Source: Trichoplusia ni (taxonomy: Eukaryota; Arthropoda; Insecta; Lepidoptera; Noctuidae). Taken from it: DNA of 64,000 bases. This document shows, piece by piece, positions 39,449 through 50,132 of this stretch. The notes under the pieces are model-generated. The model was given only the letters and a program-made list of their open reading frames with translations, did no database searches and had not been told where the DNA came from. The translations under genes and the position numbers were made by a program. The DNA lies in assembly GCF_003590095.1 (NCBI RefSeq), contig NC_039478.1, forward strand, positions 682,001 to 746,000. The letters are read 5' to 3'. The first letter of the stretch is position 1; the number at the start of each line of letters is the position of its first letter.

Positions 39449-39700
39449 AATAATAATAATAATACAAAAGATAATGTTCCACATCTTTCATACAACGCCA
39501 TCTAGTCTAAAATTAAGCAAAGCTTGTATTATGAGTACTTATCAACTAATAAAATACGTATGTTTTAAAGAATATACATTTATATATATTACACTCAGAA
39601 GCAGAACAAATGATCGTGCGCATCACACAAATATTTAATTGTGCCCTGGGAGGAACTCGAATCCACGACTTCCGGTATAGCAGCCAGGACCGCTAGATTC
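39449..39700 (-). mobile_element. tRNA-headed SINE with TAA-repeat tail
   Basis: Read on the minus strand, the head near 39700 has box-like words (CTAGCGGTCCTGGCTG and GTGGATTCGAGTTCC). The body follows (TTTGTGTGATGCGCACGATC, ATTTGTTCTGCTTCTGAGTG, AATACAAGCTTTGCTTAA, GACTAGATGGCG), ending in a TTATTATTATTATTTA tail. The order agrees with a SINE I remember as abundant in noctuid moths. Confidence 0.75.
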
Positions 39701-39829
39701 ATAAGTAGTGGCTTTTAATTCTGTCTTATATACATGAAAATGACCAAAAGAAAAGATAAGGAAATGGTTTCCACCTCACTCGAAAAAAAATGCAGGTAAT
39801 TTATCTATAAGTTTTATTTTTGTTTTTAA

Positions 39830-40035
39830 CGTGTGTGGGTTTGTTTGTGCATATGCATGTATGTTTGTTACCTCTGCACGCCTAAACGACTGGACCGATT
39901 TTGCTGGAATTTGGTGAGGAGATAGCTGACACTTTGGATTAAAACAAAAGATAATTTTATCCGACACGATAAAGAAGGGTAATATTTTTGCAGCTAGAAC
40001 TGCGATCCAGCGCGAGCAGCAGCTACTGCGATACA
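39830..40035 (+). mobile_element. partial Helitron-like element
   Basis: The words TATGTTTGTTACC, TCTGCACGCCTAAACGACTG, ACCGATTTTGCTGGAATTTG, GTGAGGAGATAGCTGAC and TGGATTAAAAC place this with the Helitron-like family also seen at 31455 and 49930. The 3' terminus is not recognisable. It is non-coding. Confidence 0.55.
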
Positions 40036-40504
40036 GGGTTTGGCACCAACTTAATATAGACATAGTAATATTCATAAGAAATTGCTGTCCAATCACACAC
40101 AACTATGTGATATATATATAGATATATGTTTAGTGTCTCAGGCTCAAAGCTATGAAAAAACAACTAAGATATCTATATGTATAGGTACAAGGTATCCATC
40201 GAGGCTAAAGCTTGTTCATAACTTTCTATGTACGTACTTACTCGACGGTTTGAATAATTAATTTAATTTACTTTTTGGGTTCCAGAACCGATGGTAAAAA
40301 ACCTACGGCTAAGCATATTTAATCATATGTGAAATTGATAAAAATATATATGAATTTTCCACCAGTGTAACCTATGTTTAACAATTAAATAAAGTCGAAT
40401 TTGAAATTCAGACAGAAAATGAAAAAATTAAGTCAAGCAACGATTGGTATAATTCAAAATTAGATAGGTGACCAAAATGTTCTACAAATCTTGTTTTTCG
40501 TTAG

Positions 40505-40565
40505 TCTATTTGTACGAAACCCTCATGCTACAAATCTGACTCGCACTTGACAGGTTATTTTTATA
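40505..40565 (+). repeat. 3' end of the 'CTGTCAC / ACTCGC' dispersed repeat
   Basis: TTTGTACGAAACCCTCATGC followed by CTGACTCGCACTTGACAGGT matches the terminal words of the copies at 28676 and 30466. Only the end is present. Confidence 0.5.
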
Positions 40566-40856
40566 ATTAAAAAGGTTTATTTTTTCTTTTAAAGTATCTA
40601 GGCAAGTAATATGAGCTACATGGGACCTTTAGTGCTTAACAATACGTAAATGGGCGAGAACATAGCAAGTAGTTTATTATACTGATTAACAATAAACTTA
40701 GACTTGTTTAGCTTCTATGACTGCAGTAGTATAAAAAAATTATAAACTCGGCAAGAATTTTCTGAGGTATGGGAAAATAGTTAGTGGGAGGTTCTTGTTT
40801 ATAAGTATAATATTGTTAATATTCTTTGTACACTTTTTGATTGAAATATGTACTTA

Positions 40857-41203
40857 AGCTCGTAGCTAAGGTACAACTGCACAAATTTATCAATCACAGG
40901 TTGAGCTACGCTTGATACTTTCGATCCGTGGATGGGTCCTATGTCGTAACAAGGTACTCTGTGTCGTGGAGGGTAAGTTACATTGTAGATTCCGGCTGTT
41001 ATTTATACACCTTTGACAGTCCTCACGGGTAATCAGAAGCTTGAAAGTCTGACAAGCAGTCTAAGAGGTATCGTGTTGCCCAGATAACTGGGTTGAGGAG
41101 GTCAGATAGGAAACCGGTCCTTGTAAAACACTGGTTCTTAGCTAAATACGGTTAGACTGGAAGCTAATCCCAACAAATTTGAAAAAGGCTAGGTTAATGA
41201 TGA
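40857..41203 (+). mobile_element. 5S rRNA-derived SINE, near full length
   Basis: The head (40857-40945) matches the copy at 59861 and resembles insect 5S rRNA: GGTTGAGCTACGCTTG (A-box region, 40899-40914) and GATCCGTGGATGGGTCC (C-box region, 40923-40939). The body then follows: CCGGCTGTTATTTATACACC, TTTGACAGTC, AGGTATCGTGTTGCCC, AACTGGGTTGAGGAGGTCAG, CTTGTAAAACACTGG, TTAGACTGGAAGC, AAAAAGGCTAGG. Divergence from the 59861 copy is moderate, so this is the older insertion. It would have been mobilised by LINE machinery (family knowledge). Confidence 0.8.
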
Positions 41204-41885
41204 ATTAAGTAAATTCTACAATAACAATTTTTGAAGAAGGGTATTTTGCTAGTAAAAAATAGTAAGCTAAAAACTTACACACACAAACATCCAATAATTA
41301 TTTCAAAAACAGAGCAGATATTTACTCTACCAGTAATAAGACAGACGTCGTCACGTCAAAAAGCTAATACAAAACAAAACCACAAATTAAACAACGAACA
41401 GTATGTCTGTATTTGTTCGCAAACCAGAACCGCAATGGCCCTCGAACAACGGCTAAGTTAAAAAACCATATTTATGATATTACATTCAAAATGTTACCCA
41501 CTTTGTATGCACTTTACCGTGTTCAAGTTATCGTACTCGTGCTCAGTGGGTGTGGATATGGTTTTTGTCTTGTCGGCCAAAGCTTTATGAAGCTTTTTAC
41601 TATACTTACTAAGACTCGTTTTGAAAACAAAACATAGATTTTTATGTGGATCTAAATTGTATGACATTGGCATACCTATTGGATTATTTCTATTTAATTT
41701 TTAAAGTGAGCATCGGAATACACATGTACAATTACAATGTTTTTGCATAAATGTAGTAGAAATCACAACCAATTATAATTACATATTAAGAAAACATTTC
41801 TTTAAAAACTCTAACATAAGTAGTAATGTGAAGACTGATTTCATTCTAGCCTAATGCTATTGTGTCCTATATTTCCGTTGTTACT

Positions 41886-42052
41886 ATTAATAGCCTAATG
41901 TATCCCAGTGCTAGGCGAAAGGCAAACTCTTAATCCACCTGTCTCTATCGGGAGCCGCTAGTGACTAGTTCGTTAAGACTAAATCCAGGTCATCTCGCCA
42001 TCTTTGCTTCGCTGACGTCTGTTTCGCGACCATTCGGTCGTAATTTTAGACA
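41886..42052 (+). repeat. fragment of a dispersed lepidopteran repeat
   Basis: The words AGCCTAATGTATCCCAGTGC, TAGGCGAAAGGC, AATCCAGGTCATCTCGCCAT and GACGTCTGTTTCGCG resemble a common moth repeat (agcctattgtgtcccactgctgggcaaaggc is close). It is decayed and partial; boundaries are approximate. Confidence 0.45.
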
Positions 42053-42114
42053 AACACTGAACTAAAAAAGTAACAATATCTTTTACCATGTTGTAAATCA
42101 TATAATAATGTTAA

Positions 42115-42415
42115 TATCAGCCTATTTAAATACCACTGCTTGGCACAGGCCTCTTTCCGAATATAGGGAAGGTTTGAGTGTTCATCACGGCGCTAGCTCA
42201 CTGCGAGTTGGCGATTTCAGCTTCCAATATTTGGGAGTCCAGGTTTTCTCATGATGTTTTTCCTTCACCGTGAGTCAGGGGTATCTTATAATAATTAATA
42301 AAGTACGCATGACTTTAAAAGTTGCATTAGTACGTTCTCTGCTTAGTTGGAATCGAACCAGCACCTCGTGCATACAAATCCCAGTATAGAACTACAGGCT
42401 ACCACGACGGGTGTC
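42115..42415 (-). mobile_element. tRNA-headed SINE
   Basis: The minus strand begins GACACCCGTCGTGGTAGCCT, contains a B-box-like GGTTCGATTCC, and runs through AGAACGTACTAATGCAAC, CCCTGACTCACGGTGAAGG, AACCTGGACTCCCAAATATT, CAGTGAGCTAGCGCCGTG, GAGGCCTGTGCCAAGCAGTG, ending in ATTTAAATAGGCTGATATT. The head matches RNA polymerase III promoter words of tRNA origin. It is complete or nearly so. Confidence 0.75.
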
Positions 42416-45400
42416 ATCATAGAAGAGCTAAAACAATTCTGACGTCAACTGCCTACAAAATACACGCTTCACAGAAGAACAGACGATATCGATCGTTCGC
42501 CGCACTGTTCTCGCTTTTATTTTTATTATTTGCGCCAATGTCGGTAAGATAATGTCAAGGATATCGGCCCAAGCGAAGGTGATTTGATTTATCCTCACGT
42601 AACGCTTTTATAACAATAAAAAGGCTACTTAAACGGCTGTTTAATGTGAAACGGTCGATGTCAGGTAAGAAGTGCAAGTGTAGGAATGTCACTGAGTAAA
42701 CTAGGTCAAAAATAAAATATAAGAAAATATTATTTTTTAACTTTTTTTCCATGAAATAAGATCCACAAATTTACCCCGAAGTTTGCATTAAACAAGGACT
42801 TATAAAAACTATTTTCTACTTGGTCCGAGCTTCTTATTTTTCTTTGGTTAAGTTCGTTGAAGTTGCAAATGAGTTTAACTAGCACTGAGACACCCCGAGG
42901 CTCATCGTGGAATAGTTTTTCATGGATCTTGGCCACGGATCTTCCCTAACCAAGAAATATTACGTTGTTTAAAACTTGAAACAGAGTGACAGTTCCCTTT
43001 TATTTATAATTCTACATTGTTATTATCAGCTGAATGAGAATATCCTACAGAAAATCTTATGTTGAAAAAAATAATCGTATTTACCGCACAAATAATGAAA
43101 CAGGTTTAATAACACCTTCCTATGTGATACAGTTGAAAATGCCTAAAGTGAGAACTTTTCGAGTAAATGGCAGCAGTCTTTGTCGAATTCATTATTTCGT
43201 GAACAAGCTGCACAAGCCAATCCATAGGATATGTTTAAACCTGCCGAGACCTGTCATCTGTCGATCAGCGATCTCGTTAATAAAGGAGGTCTGAAAATAA
43301 GTCATGCAATGGGAATGCACTTGGACATTTAAAATTTTAACTTACAATGAATGGTAAGTCTTTTTATCTATTTACATTCTAAATGAATATGATGAAACAA
43401 CTGAATTCATTTTTTTTTATTTATATTGAATAAAAATCGGAGTAATTGACAAAAATAAATAAAACCAATTTTGCCAATATTATAAACATCTGCATTTCAA
43501 AAAAATAAGAAAATAAAATTATTGATTTCATAACATGAATGTAAAAATCGGCAAAAGTTAATTTTATATTTTTTTAATACATAAATATTGTTTGGAAAGA
43601 ATTTTAAAATAAATTCCAATATCATAAATGTTCCTAAATAAAATCGAAGGTCTTCTAAATGTGATATCATTCAAAAACATTTATTGATGAAACAAAGGTC
43701 ACGAGATCTTAATCTGTTGAAACCAAGTATTTCTTATGCATATGCGTGTGTCTTAGGAGCTAAAATTAAACAATTACTACGCTATTAATTTAATACATAA
43801 AATTCGTAGCATTTTTCAATATCAATATAATGATTTTATAAAGTCATCAATATTATATTGCTTATTTATAGGGGAAAGGAAAACCGTTCGATTTTACAGT
43901 ATTTAAACAATAACAGAATCATTATATTGCTATTAAAATGAAACTAAAATGGTTGGAAGTGCATTTATCCAACATTGGCTTATTGATAATCGATGAAAAA
44001 AAATAGTATTAAGAAGGTAGTTAGGTAAGCAGGCTTGAAAGGGGAAAGTTTCCTTAAAATTCTTGTGAATTAAATAGTATGGGTGATAGTAATCTAATAG
44101 TTGGCAAAGGCTGGGAAACAGTTACACTATTAGCCGACCACAACATATCTAACATAAAGCTATGCATGTGTTTACACGATACGCTTTCTCTAATTATTTC
44201 AGCGTTGGCAATAGAGGTACCTACGTGTAGATTTCTTCAGCGTACGCAAGTACACTGAGAACAGTTTTTTTTTTAATTTATGACATTCAACAATGTAAAC
44301 GTGTTAAAATGTAGACAATATTTGGAAATTGATATTAAATTATAACATCAAAAAAATAAAACTCTGGAGGAGGAATATGTCCAGCAATGGACCTCTATAG
44401 GCACAATTGATTGATTGAAATCAAAATTCAATATTCGTCTTGGACACTCCAATAATTTTATACGTAGGTTACATTTTCAAAATTGCACTTGTAAGATTGG
44501 TTAAACTCTACCCGTTTATAACAGCTTCGTTGACTCACGGGGACCCCAAAATATATCTCGGTAATAGGTGTGTTGGGTGCGAGCCCACCGTACCCTAATC
44601 TTAATTACACGCATTTAGATTAAGATTATCCATTTTAATTATTCATTAGTAACAATGAAGTGAGCGACCATCGTTCCTCTAGTATCTAGTAGCGCACTTT
44701 TTAGAACTGCTATATTTTATTTTCCACACATCTTTTTTATTTTTACATAAGACTATGTTTTTTTTTAAGAATTTCCACCACTCAGGCCCCTAAGCACAAG
44801 CCTCAGCTTACTTTGGGGACGAAAGTCAATGTAATCTAATAAAAAATTAAACTTATGAAGCAATTTTGATCTTCTTCTTATCTATTTGATGTGTCGCTAC
44901 TATCTTTGTATTCTAGATTCTAAAACACAATGTTAACCAGAAGCAGTTACCATTTTCGTTATAGTTTTAGCACATTAATTATGTAAAGGTTACTCTCCTA
45001 TTCCACTGGACAATACATCTTTAGCTTTATTTATTGTTCCAAGTTTAGTCGGTGAACCGAGTTATTTTCGTGGGTCTGACTTTCCTGTTCTTAATACAGT
45101 CCACACTGTATAGGATTTGTTTATGCTATCTATATAATGGGGAAATAGAATCTGACTAAAGGTGCATTTTCGGCTTAGCTTAATTAATCCATTTTAGAGT
45201 GGAGCTATTGATAGTTCGAAAGCCTACGAATATCTGCTTACATTGACAGTCATAGGTACCATTGTTTTTTGTAATCAAATTACTTTTATTTTTCGGTACT
45301 TCGTAACAATTATAAAAACGTCACCTAAACAAAAGCCAAACATATTCATCGGAAATGTTAATTGGATGGGACAATAACATATATTATTTAAAAGCATTCG

Positions 45401-48214
45401 TTAAAACGTGTGCACGGTGTAGTATGAATTATAACGGGCATCGTCTGGTAATAAAAACTGTCGTTCGATATCGGCAAGGCATAAATAAGCGTTGTCGGGT
45501 AGCGCTCTGGTACATCGTCGATCCCTGATTAGGCGCGCGTCGCGTGACAAACCCCTATTTGTTCGATCATTGTCTTAGCCTGCATCCTCGCGCCATCAAA
45601 ACAAAATGGAACACACACAAACTGCCAGCTACAACGTTTTGCGTTTCGGTATAAATGCTATTCAAATTAATAAAGCGATGCTAGCACTCGCCGTACTCGT
45701 GTCGTCTTCATTCTTGCTTGGCAAGAAACCTTAAATTTAACTTCTCGAATACATGCGAATCAAAATTTTAAGTATGCGAATACACAGTAAGTTTTTACAC
45801 ATTAACAGTATAATTAACAACAAAAATGGTTTCGCTTAGATCTTTAACTAGGTACCAACAATGACTGGTGAATGAACAATTAATGTAAAGTGCCACCATC
45901 GGACAGATAACACGAACTTAAATTTAACAATTTATAAAATAAAGTCTTAAAAATATACACATCATTATCATTTCCTTATTAATACTTGTGTAGGATGTAA
46001 TAAATTGTGGGATTATCCAAAACAACGAACATAATGATCTTAATGAAAACATTATAACATAATTGTGAGCAAGTTATGACTATTTAAGCAATTACACATA
46101 TTAAGTTCCTACCTACCTATTTTTAATTGCTAAAGAGGCGTCAGAACAAGGTAAAAGTTTGGTTGGTTTTGAAATAAACTTTTGGTGAGAACCTCGTAAG
46201 TTCTATGATTCAATTATAATTGTGGATTTTACATTGATATAGGTAACCACTTGGATTAATATTTTCATTTTTGTATGAGATTGTGATAGTTATAACATAT
46301 GCGTTATGATCAGAATTTTAGCACCTTAACCTTTTAAAACTCAGCCTTGCTACGCTACAAAGGTGGACAAACTTAAAAAGAATAGAAATAAAGTATCGTC
46401 AGACGCACGTGCGTTGCTTCTTAATTAAGGCGTCGGACAGTGCCATCTATTGAGAAAGTGCATAAATTAATTAAACAAATAAGTACCGTGGAACCAAATT
46501 GTGCGCCTCAAAATAATCTCGAAGACAACATGAATTATGAATAAAATATAAATATTTCCCCACTCGGTTTCGTCTCGTTAAGTTCCGCTTATGCGCAAAG
46601 TTAATGAGCCTACCCAAGACAGAACAGTGCTCAACCGTTGGTGTAACAATTTCTAATTTATTTTATATTGGGTTTTTATTTAATTTATTCAGTGTGAGAG
46701 AAGTGGGCAGGTTTCCGATGCTTGTTACGATACGATAATCTCGGCTTACAGGATGTTTGTGGCGATTTAATTGGCACTCGAAATGCTTCGACGTTTTTGC
46801 GCCTGCCTTTTATTGCTGGCTAACGAGAAATGAACATAGTTATGTGCAATATACTGTCCCTTGCATGACTCGACTGCTGATGAGTTTACTATCTAGGTGC
46901 GTGCTCGTAATAATATGTCACGTTTTAATTTTTTAATAAAAACTTAATGGCACTAAGTGGTTCCATTTACTTCTTAATTAATTTTCGATCAGAGCTCTCG
47001 CGAAGGTAGGTCCTGCATTCCTTAGGATGACAGTTTATACCCTTAATCTCTGCCTTATGCTGTTGTTGATTCATTCTAGAAAGTAATTAAACGCCAGTAA
47101 AATTTTATATTGACTTGTCTCTTAATGTGTGATATATCTGTATAGTCACTTACGCTATCCCCTCATGAGAAAAATGTGAATTTGTTTGTTTTCTACCCCA
47201 TTCTCTTCAGACAGTTAGAAAACATAGTTACCGGTGTTATATGTGAAACAGTACGGAGGTACCGGGGCATGTTACTGCCTTAAAAATAGAAACGTCTTGA
47301 GGTAACCTGGCAGGGAACAGACAGAATTCGAATGCACGATCCGTTTCTGTATGGAAAAGCCTTGGTGTTTTCAGGTTGCTGTATATAAATACAATTTTCA
47401 AATGAATATGCAAATGAAATATTGTCTCGTCCAATGCTAAGATTGTCTGACCCAAATATTGCATACCAATATGAAACTTTTAGACCTCTAAGGTTTTTTT
47501 AAGTGTAAATTGAACCATCTAAGAGCTAATAGTCACATATTCTAAGCTTAATATCAACTATAGTAGTTGCTCTAGGTCTTCATTTTCCACCTATTTTGGA
47601 CACGTGCCTAAATATTGTAATACTGTGTTTACTATACAGCCATTAAAACGGAACAGCCGGTTTCAGCAATAAAGTTGTTTTTGTTAACAAAAACTTAACA
47701 CGGAGGTCCGATAACACTTGTAATTATTTTGATAAAAACTATATTTTAGTATGTATTTTATTTAATCTGATTTTAAGCAAGTAAACATGTACTAACTTGA
47801 TGTTTTTTTCTGATACGTTTCATGAATAACATTCAGGGCAAAGGCCTTTCTCACATTAGTTTTGCGATTGTTTATTTTTGCTGTGTAAGTGACATCTTCA
47901 TATCTAAAATGAAGTCTTGTCAAATAAATATAAAAATGTTGTTCTTCCCATCTTATGGCATTCGCGCCATAGGAGTTAGCAGTTTTAATTTCATAACAAT
48001 ATGAATGTTGTCAATGGTTAATTACTGAAGTTTAATTTGACGTAGAGCGTGAGCGTATTCAATACCAAAGTAAGCACCTACTAAGTTAGATTCCTAACAA
48101 ATAAGTAGGTACGTAACGGGTATCTCCTTAAATTGTTAGCTTATAAATTTTTGTTCTTTTTATTACACATAAGATTTCCAAATTATGAACAAAAAATGTG
48201 TCGTAAATTCTATT
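42416..48214. other. upstream flank, no gene seen
   Basis: This is AT-rich non-coding DNA with a few tiny repeat scraps: CTCTGGAGGAGGAATATGTC with CAGCAATGGACC at 44364-44410, and CAAGCCTCAGCTTACTTTGG near 44799-44818. A somewhat GC-richer, CpG-containing stretch lies at 45440-45720. I found no coding exon with splice support. Confidence 0.5.
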
Positions 48215-48305
48215 CATCATCATTGTCTTCAGCCCATCTTAGTCCACTGCTGGACATAGGCCTTTCTCATGGCACGCTACTTAGCTCGATCATTAGCTGC
48301 TATTA
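48215..48305 (+). repeat. fragment of a dispersed lepidopteran repeat
   Basis: TCTTCAGCCCATCTTAGTCC, ACTGCTGGACATAGGCC and TCATGGCACGCTACTTAGC are diagnostic words of one of the commonest moth repeats. It is truncated, and nothing else of the element remains. Confidence 0.6.
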
Positions 48306-48723
48306 ATAATTTAGATGTACTGTGTGAGTCTCGTTTATTACTTAGACCCAATAATTATAATATATACGCATTGACATTTGAAGATCTCAATATTTTCTTT
48401 TAAATTTCAGAAAACGGGCATCGGCGGTTCTTTCGGATACGGAAATACGTAAAACGGATACATGCCATGAATAAACAGATTGCATAGTGCGTGTTCGTCG
48501 TAATTTAAATGAAACATAACTGACGTGTGGAATAATAAGTTAAAAGGTTGTGACGTAGTTAAGTAAAATGATGCTGCGATTTATGTATAACTAGTTAAAC
48601 ATATACAGGAAGTTAATTTACAAATGTTACTTCATAGACCGACTAAGTAATCTTTTGAGTGTGATGTTTCAAGAAAGGTTGTATTTCAAGTGAAGCATAA
48701 ATAATGTTTATTTTATTAAAAAT

Positions 48724-48915
48724 GACTCCTTGAAAGAATTTAATCCTAGTATCAGGAGGTGTGCAGGGGGTTTCACAAACATTCAAGTCATATGTACAAA
48801 GACACCCAAACTCATTACAAGCATTCGTGGATCACACAAAATTAAATGCACAGGTCACCTCGCCAAACGTCCTACGTTTGGCGAGGTGACCTCAACCACT
48901 CGGCTATCCGTGCAG
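48724..48915 (-). mobile_element. tRNA-headed SINE carrying an internal perfect hairpin
   Basis: The minus strand begins GCACGGATAGCCGAGTGG at 48914, a tRNA-like A box, and ends near CTTTCAAGGAGTCATTTTT. The body words GTGTGATCCACGAATGCTTG, GAGTTTGGGTGTCTTTG and GACTTGAATGTTTGTG fit a noctuid SINE family. Where a B box would be expected, a perfect inverted repeat (48852-48892) copies the head segment AGGTCACCTCGCCAAACGT in reverse. This looks like a local inverted duplication inside the element. Confidence 0.75.
48852..48892. repeat. perfect 19-bp inverted repeat with 3-base loop
   Basis: Arm AGGTCACCTCGCCAAACGT (48852-48870), loop CCT, then its exact reverse complement (48874-48892). No mismatches are present although the surrounding SINE has no intact B box. 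As RNA or single-stranded DNA it would form a very stable hairpin. Confidence 0.97.
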
Positions 48916-49000
48916 CAAATTTCATTTTTTTTTACTTTATTCCGTTTAAAAAGTAGAGTTACGTTATGTCACATCGAATCATTTACATTTCATTTTTAGA

Positions 49001-49092
49001 GGTCTCTACCGAAAGAGAAAATCGTATTTAATATCGTCTTATTGCTGAGGCTCCGTCTGTCTGTCATCAAACTGTACCGTCAGACTTATGAA
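49001..49092 (+). repeat. partial copy of the 'CTGTCAC / ACTCGC' dispersed repeat
   Basis: CTACCGAAAGAGAAAATCG, TTATTGCTGAGGCTCCG and TCTGTCTGTCATCAAACTGT match the 5' landmarks of the copy at 30466. It is short and incomplete. Confidence 0.45.
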
Positions 49093-49421
49093 ACTAAAAG
49101 AGTAAAATGGTGGCTTCACAGAATACTCAAGTTCCATCAAGACATACATATTATTCAAGTGTATTTATTGGAACTTCGATAATTATAGTTATGTCTATAA
49201 ATGTCCTACTGCTGAGGAAATGCCTCCTCCTATCCGTATCAGCTAATGCTAGGGATATGTTTAGAAAGTATATTCACTCGCAGGTTTAATAATAACAGAC
49301 TTAATTTTGGATTCCAATTTATTGCTTTCGATGTTTTTCTATACCTAGAGCCAGGAATGTCTTAGAATATCTTGTGACAATCTTTAATATTACCGTTTAG
49401 GTTAATCCTTACCTTATTTCA

Positions 49422-49676
49422 ACAATAATAATGTCCTGACCAATTTCACCCACGGCTGCTTTTGTCGCTAGACACTAGCCAGCTGTGCAGGACATATTAG
49501 AGTGTCTAATTGTTTACTCTAACACAAGTGCACTCACTATTCCCTTACCCTGGTAGTAAGATGTGAGAAAATTATGAGTTTTTTCTTGAACGCATATGAC
49601 GTTCACATTTGTTCTTGGGTGCCTTGGGATCGAACTCAAGACCTGTGACCTTCCACTCAGCTATCACAGCATCACT
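49422..49676 (-). mobile_element. tRNA-headed SINE
   Basis: The minus strand starts with GATAGCTGAGTGGAAGG (A box) and AGTTCGATCCC (B box), spaced as in a tRNA gene. The body contains CACAGCTGGCTAGTGTC and GCCGTGGGTGAAATTGG and ends GGTCAGGACATTATTATTGT. The head-to-tail order is intact, so the copy is close to full length. Confidence 0.75.
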
Positions 49677-49929
49677 CGACAATATAAATTGTGTAACATT
49701 AATACAAGACAAATAAATGTAATTGTTACTATACCTTACCTAATTGCTTGAAGTAAACTTAAGGTTGTTGTAATTAATATAGTAGAAAACAAATAGTATG
49801 TACTTACAGTATAGGAAGGCTCTGCTGGGGGTCTTAAAAGGAAAATTGTAATATCAAAAATGTTGGTATCTATACTCTACTTAAATCGAACCACTTACTC
49901 GATTATTAAGTCAAACATTTATACGGGAT

Positions 49930-50132
49930 ACTAGCTGTTGCCAGCGGGCCCGCTCGCTACAAATAAAAAATCATCCAACGGTATCATAAAATCGAAATAA
50001 AAACTATCCTAGTTATAAACAATCTGTATACAAAATTTCGTCTAAATCTGTTACGTGGTTTTTGCGTAAAAGAAGAACAAACATTCAAACATCCATACAT
50101 ACAAACTCTCGCGTTTATAACATTAGTAGGAT
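49930..50132 (-). mobile_element. Helitron-like element with 3' hairpin and CTAGT end
   Basis: The minus strand begins ATCCTACTAATGTTATAAAC and passes GAGAGTTTGTATGTATGG and ACGCAAAAACCACG. It ends with the palindrome AGCGGGCCCGCT (49943-49954), then GGCAACAGCTAGT. A GC-rich hairpin about 10 bases before a CTRR-T terminus is the Helitron 3' hallmark. At about 200 bp it is a short non-autonomous copy. Confidence 0.7.
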
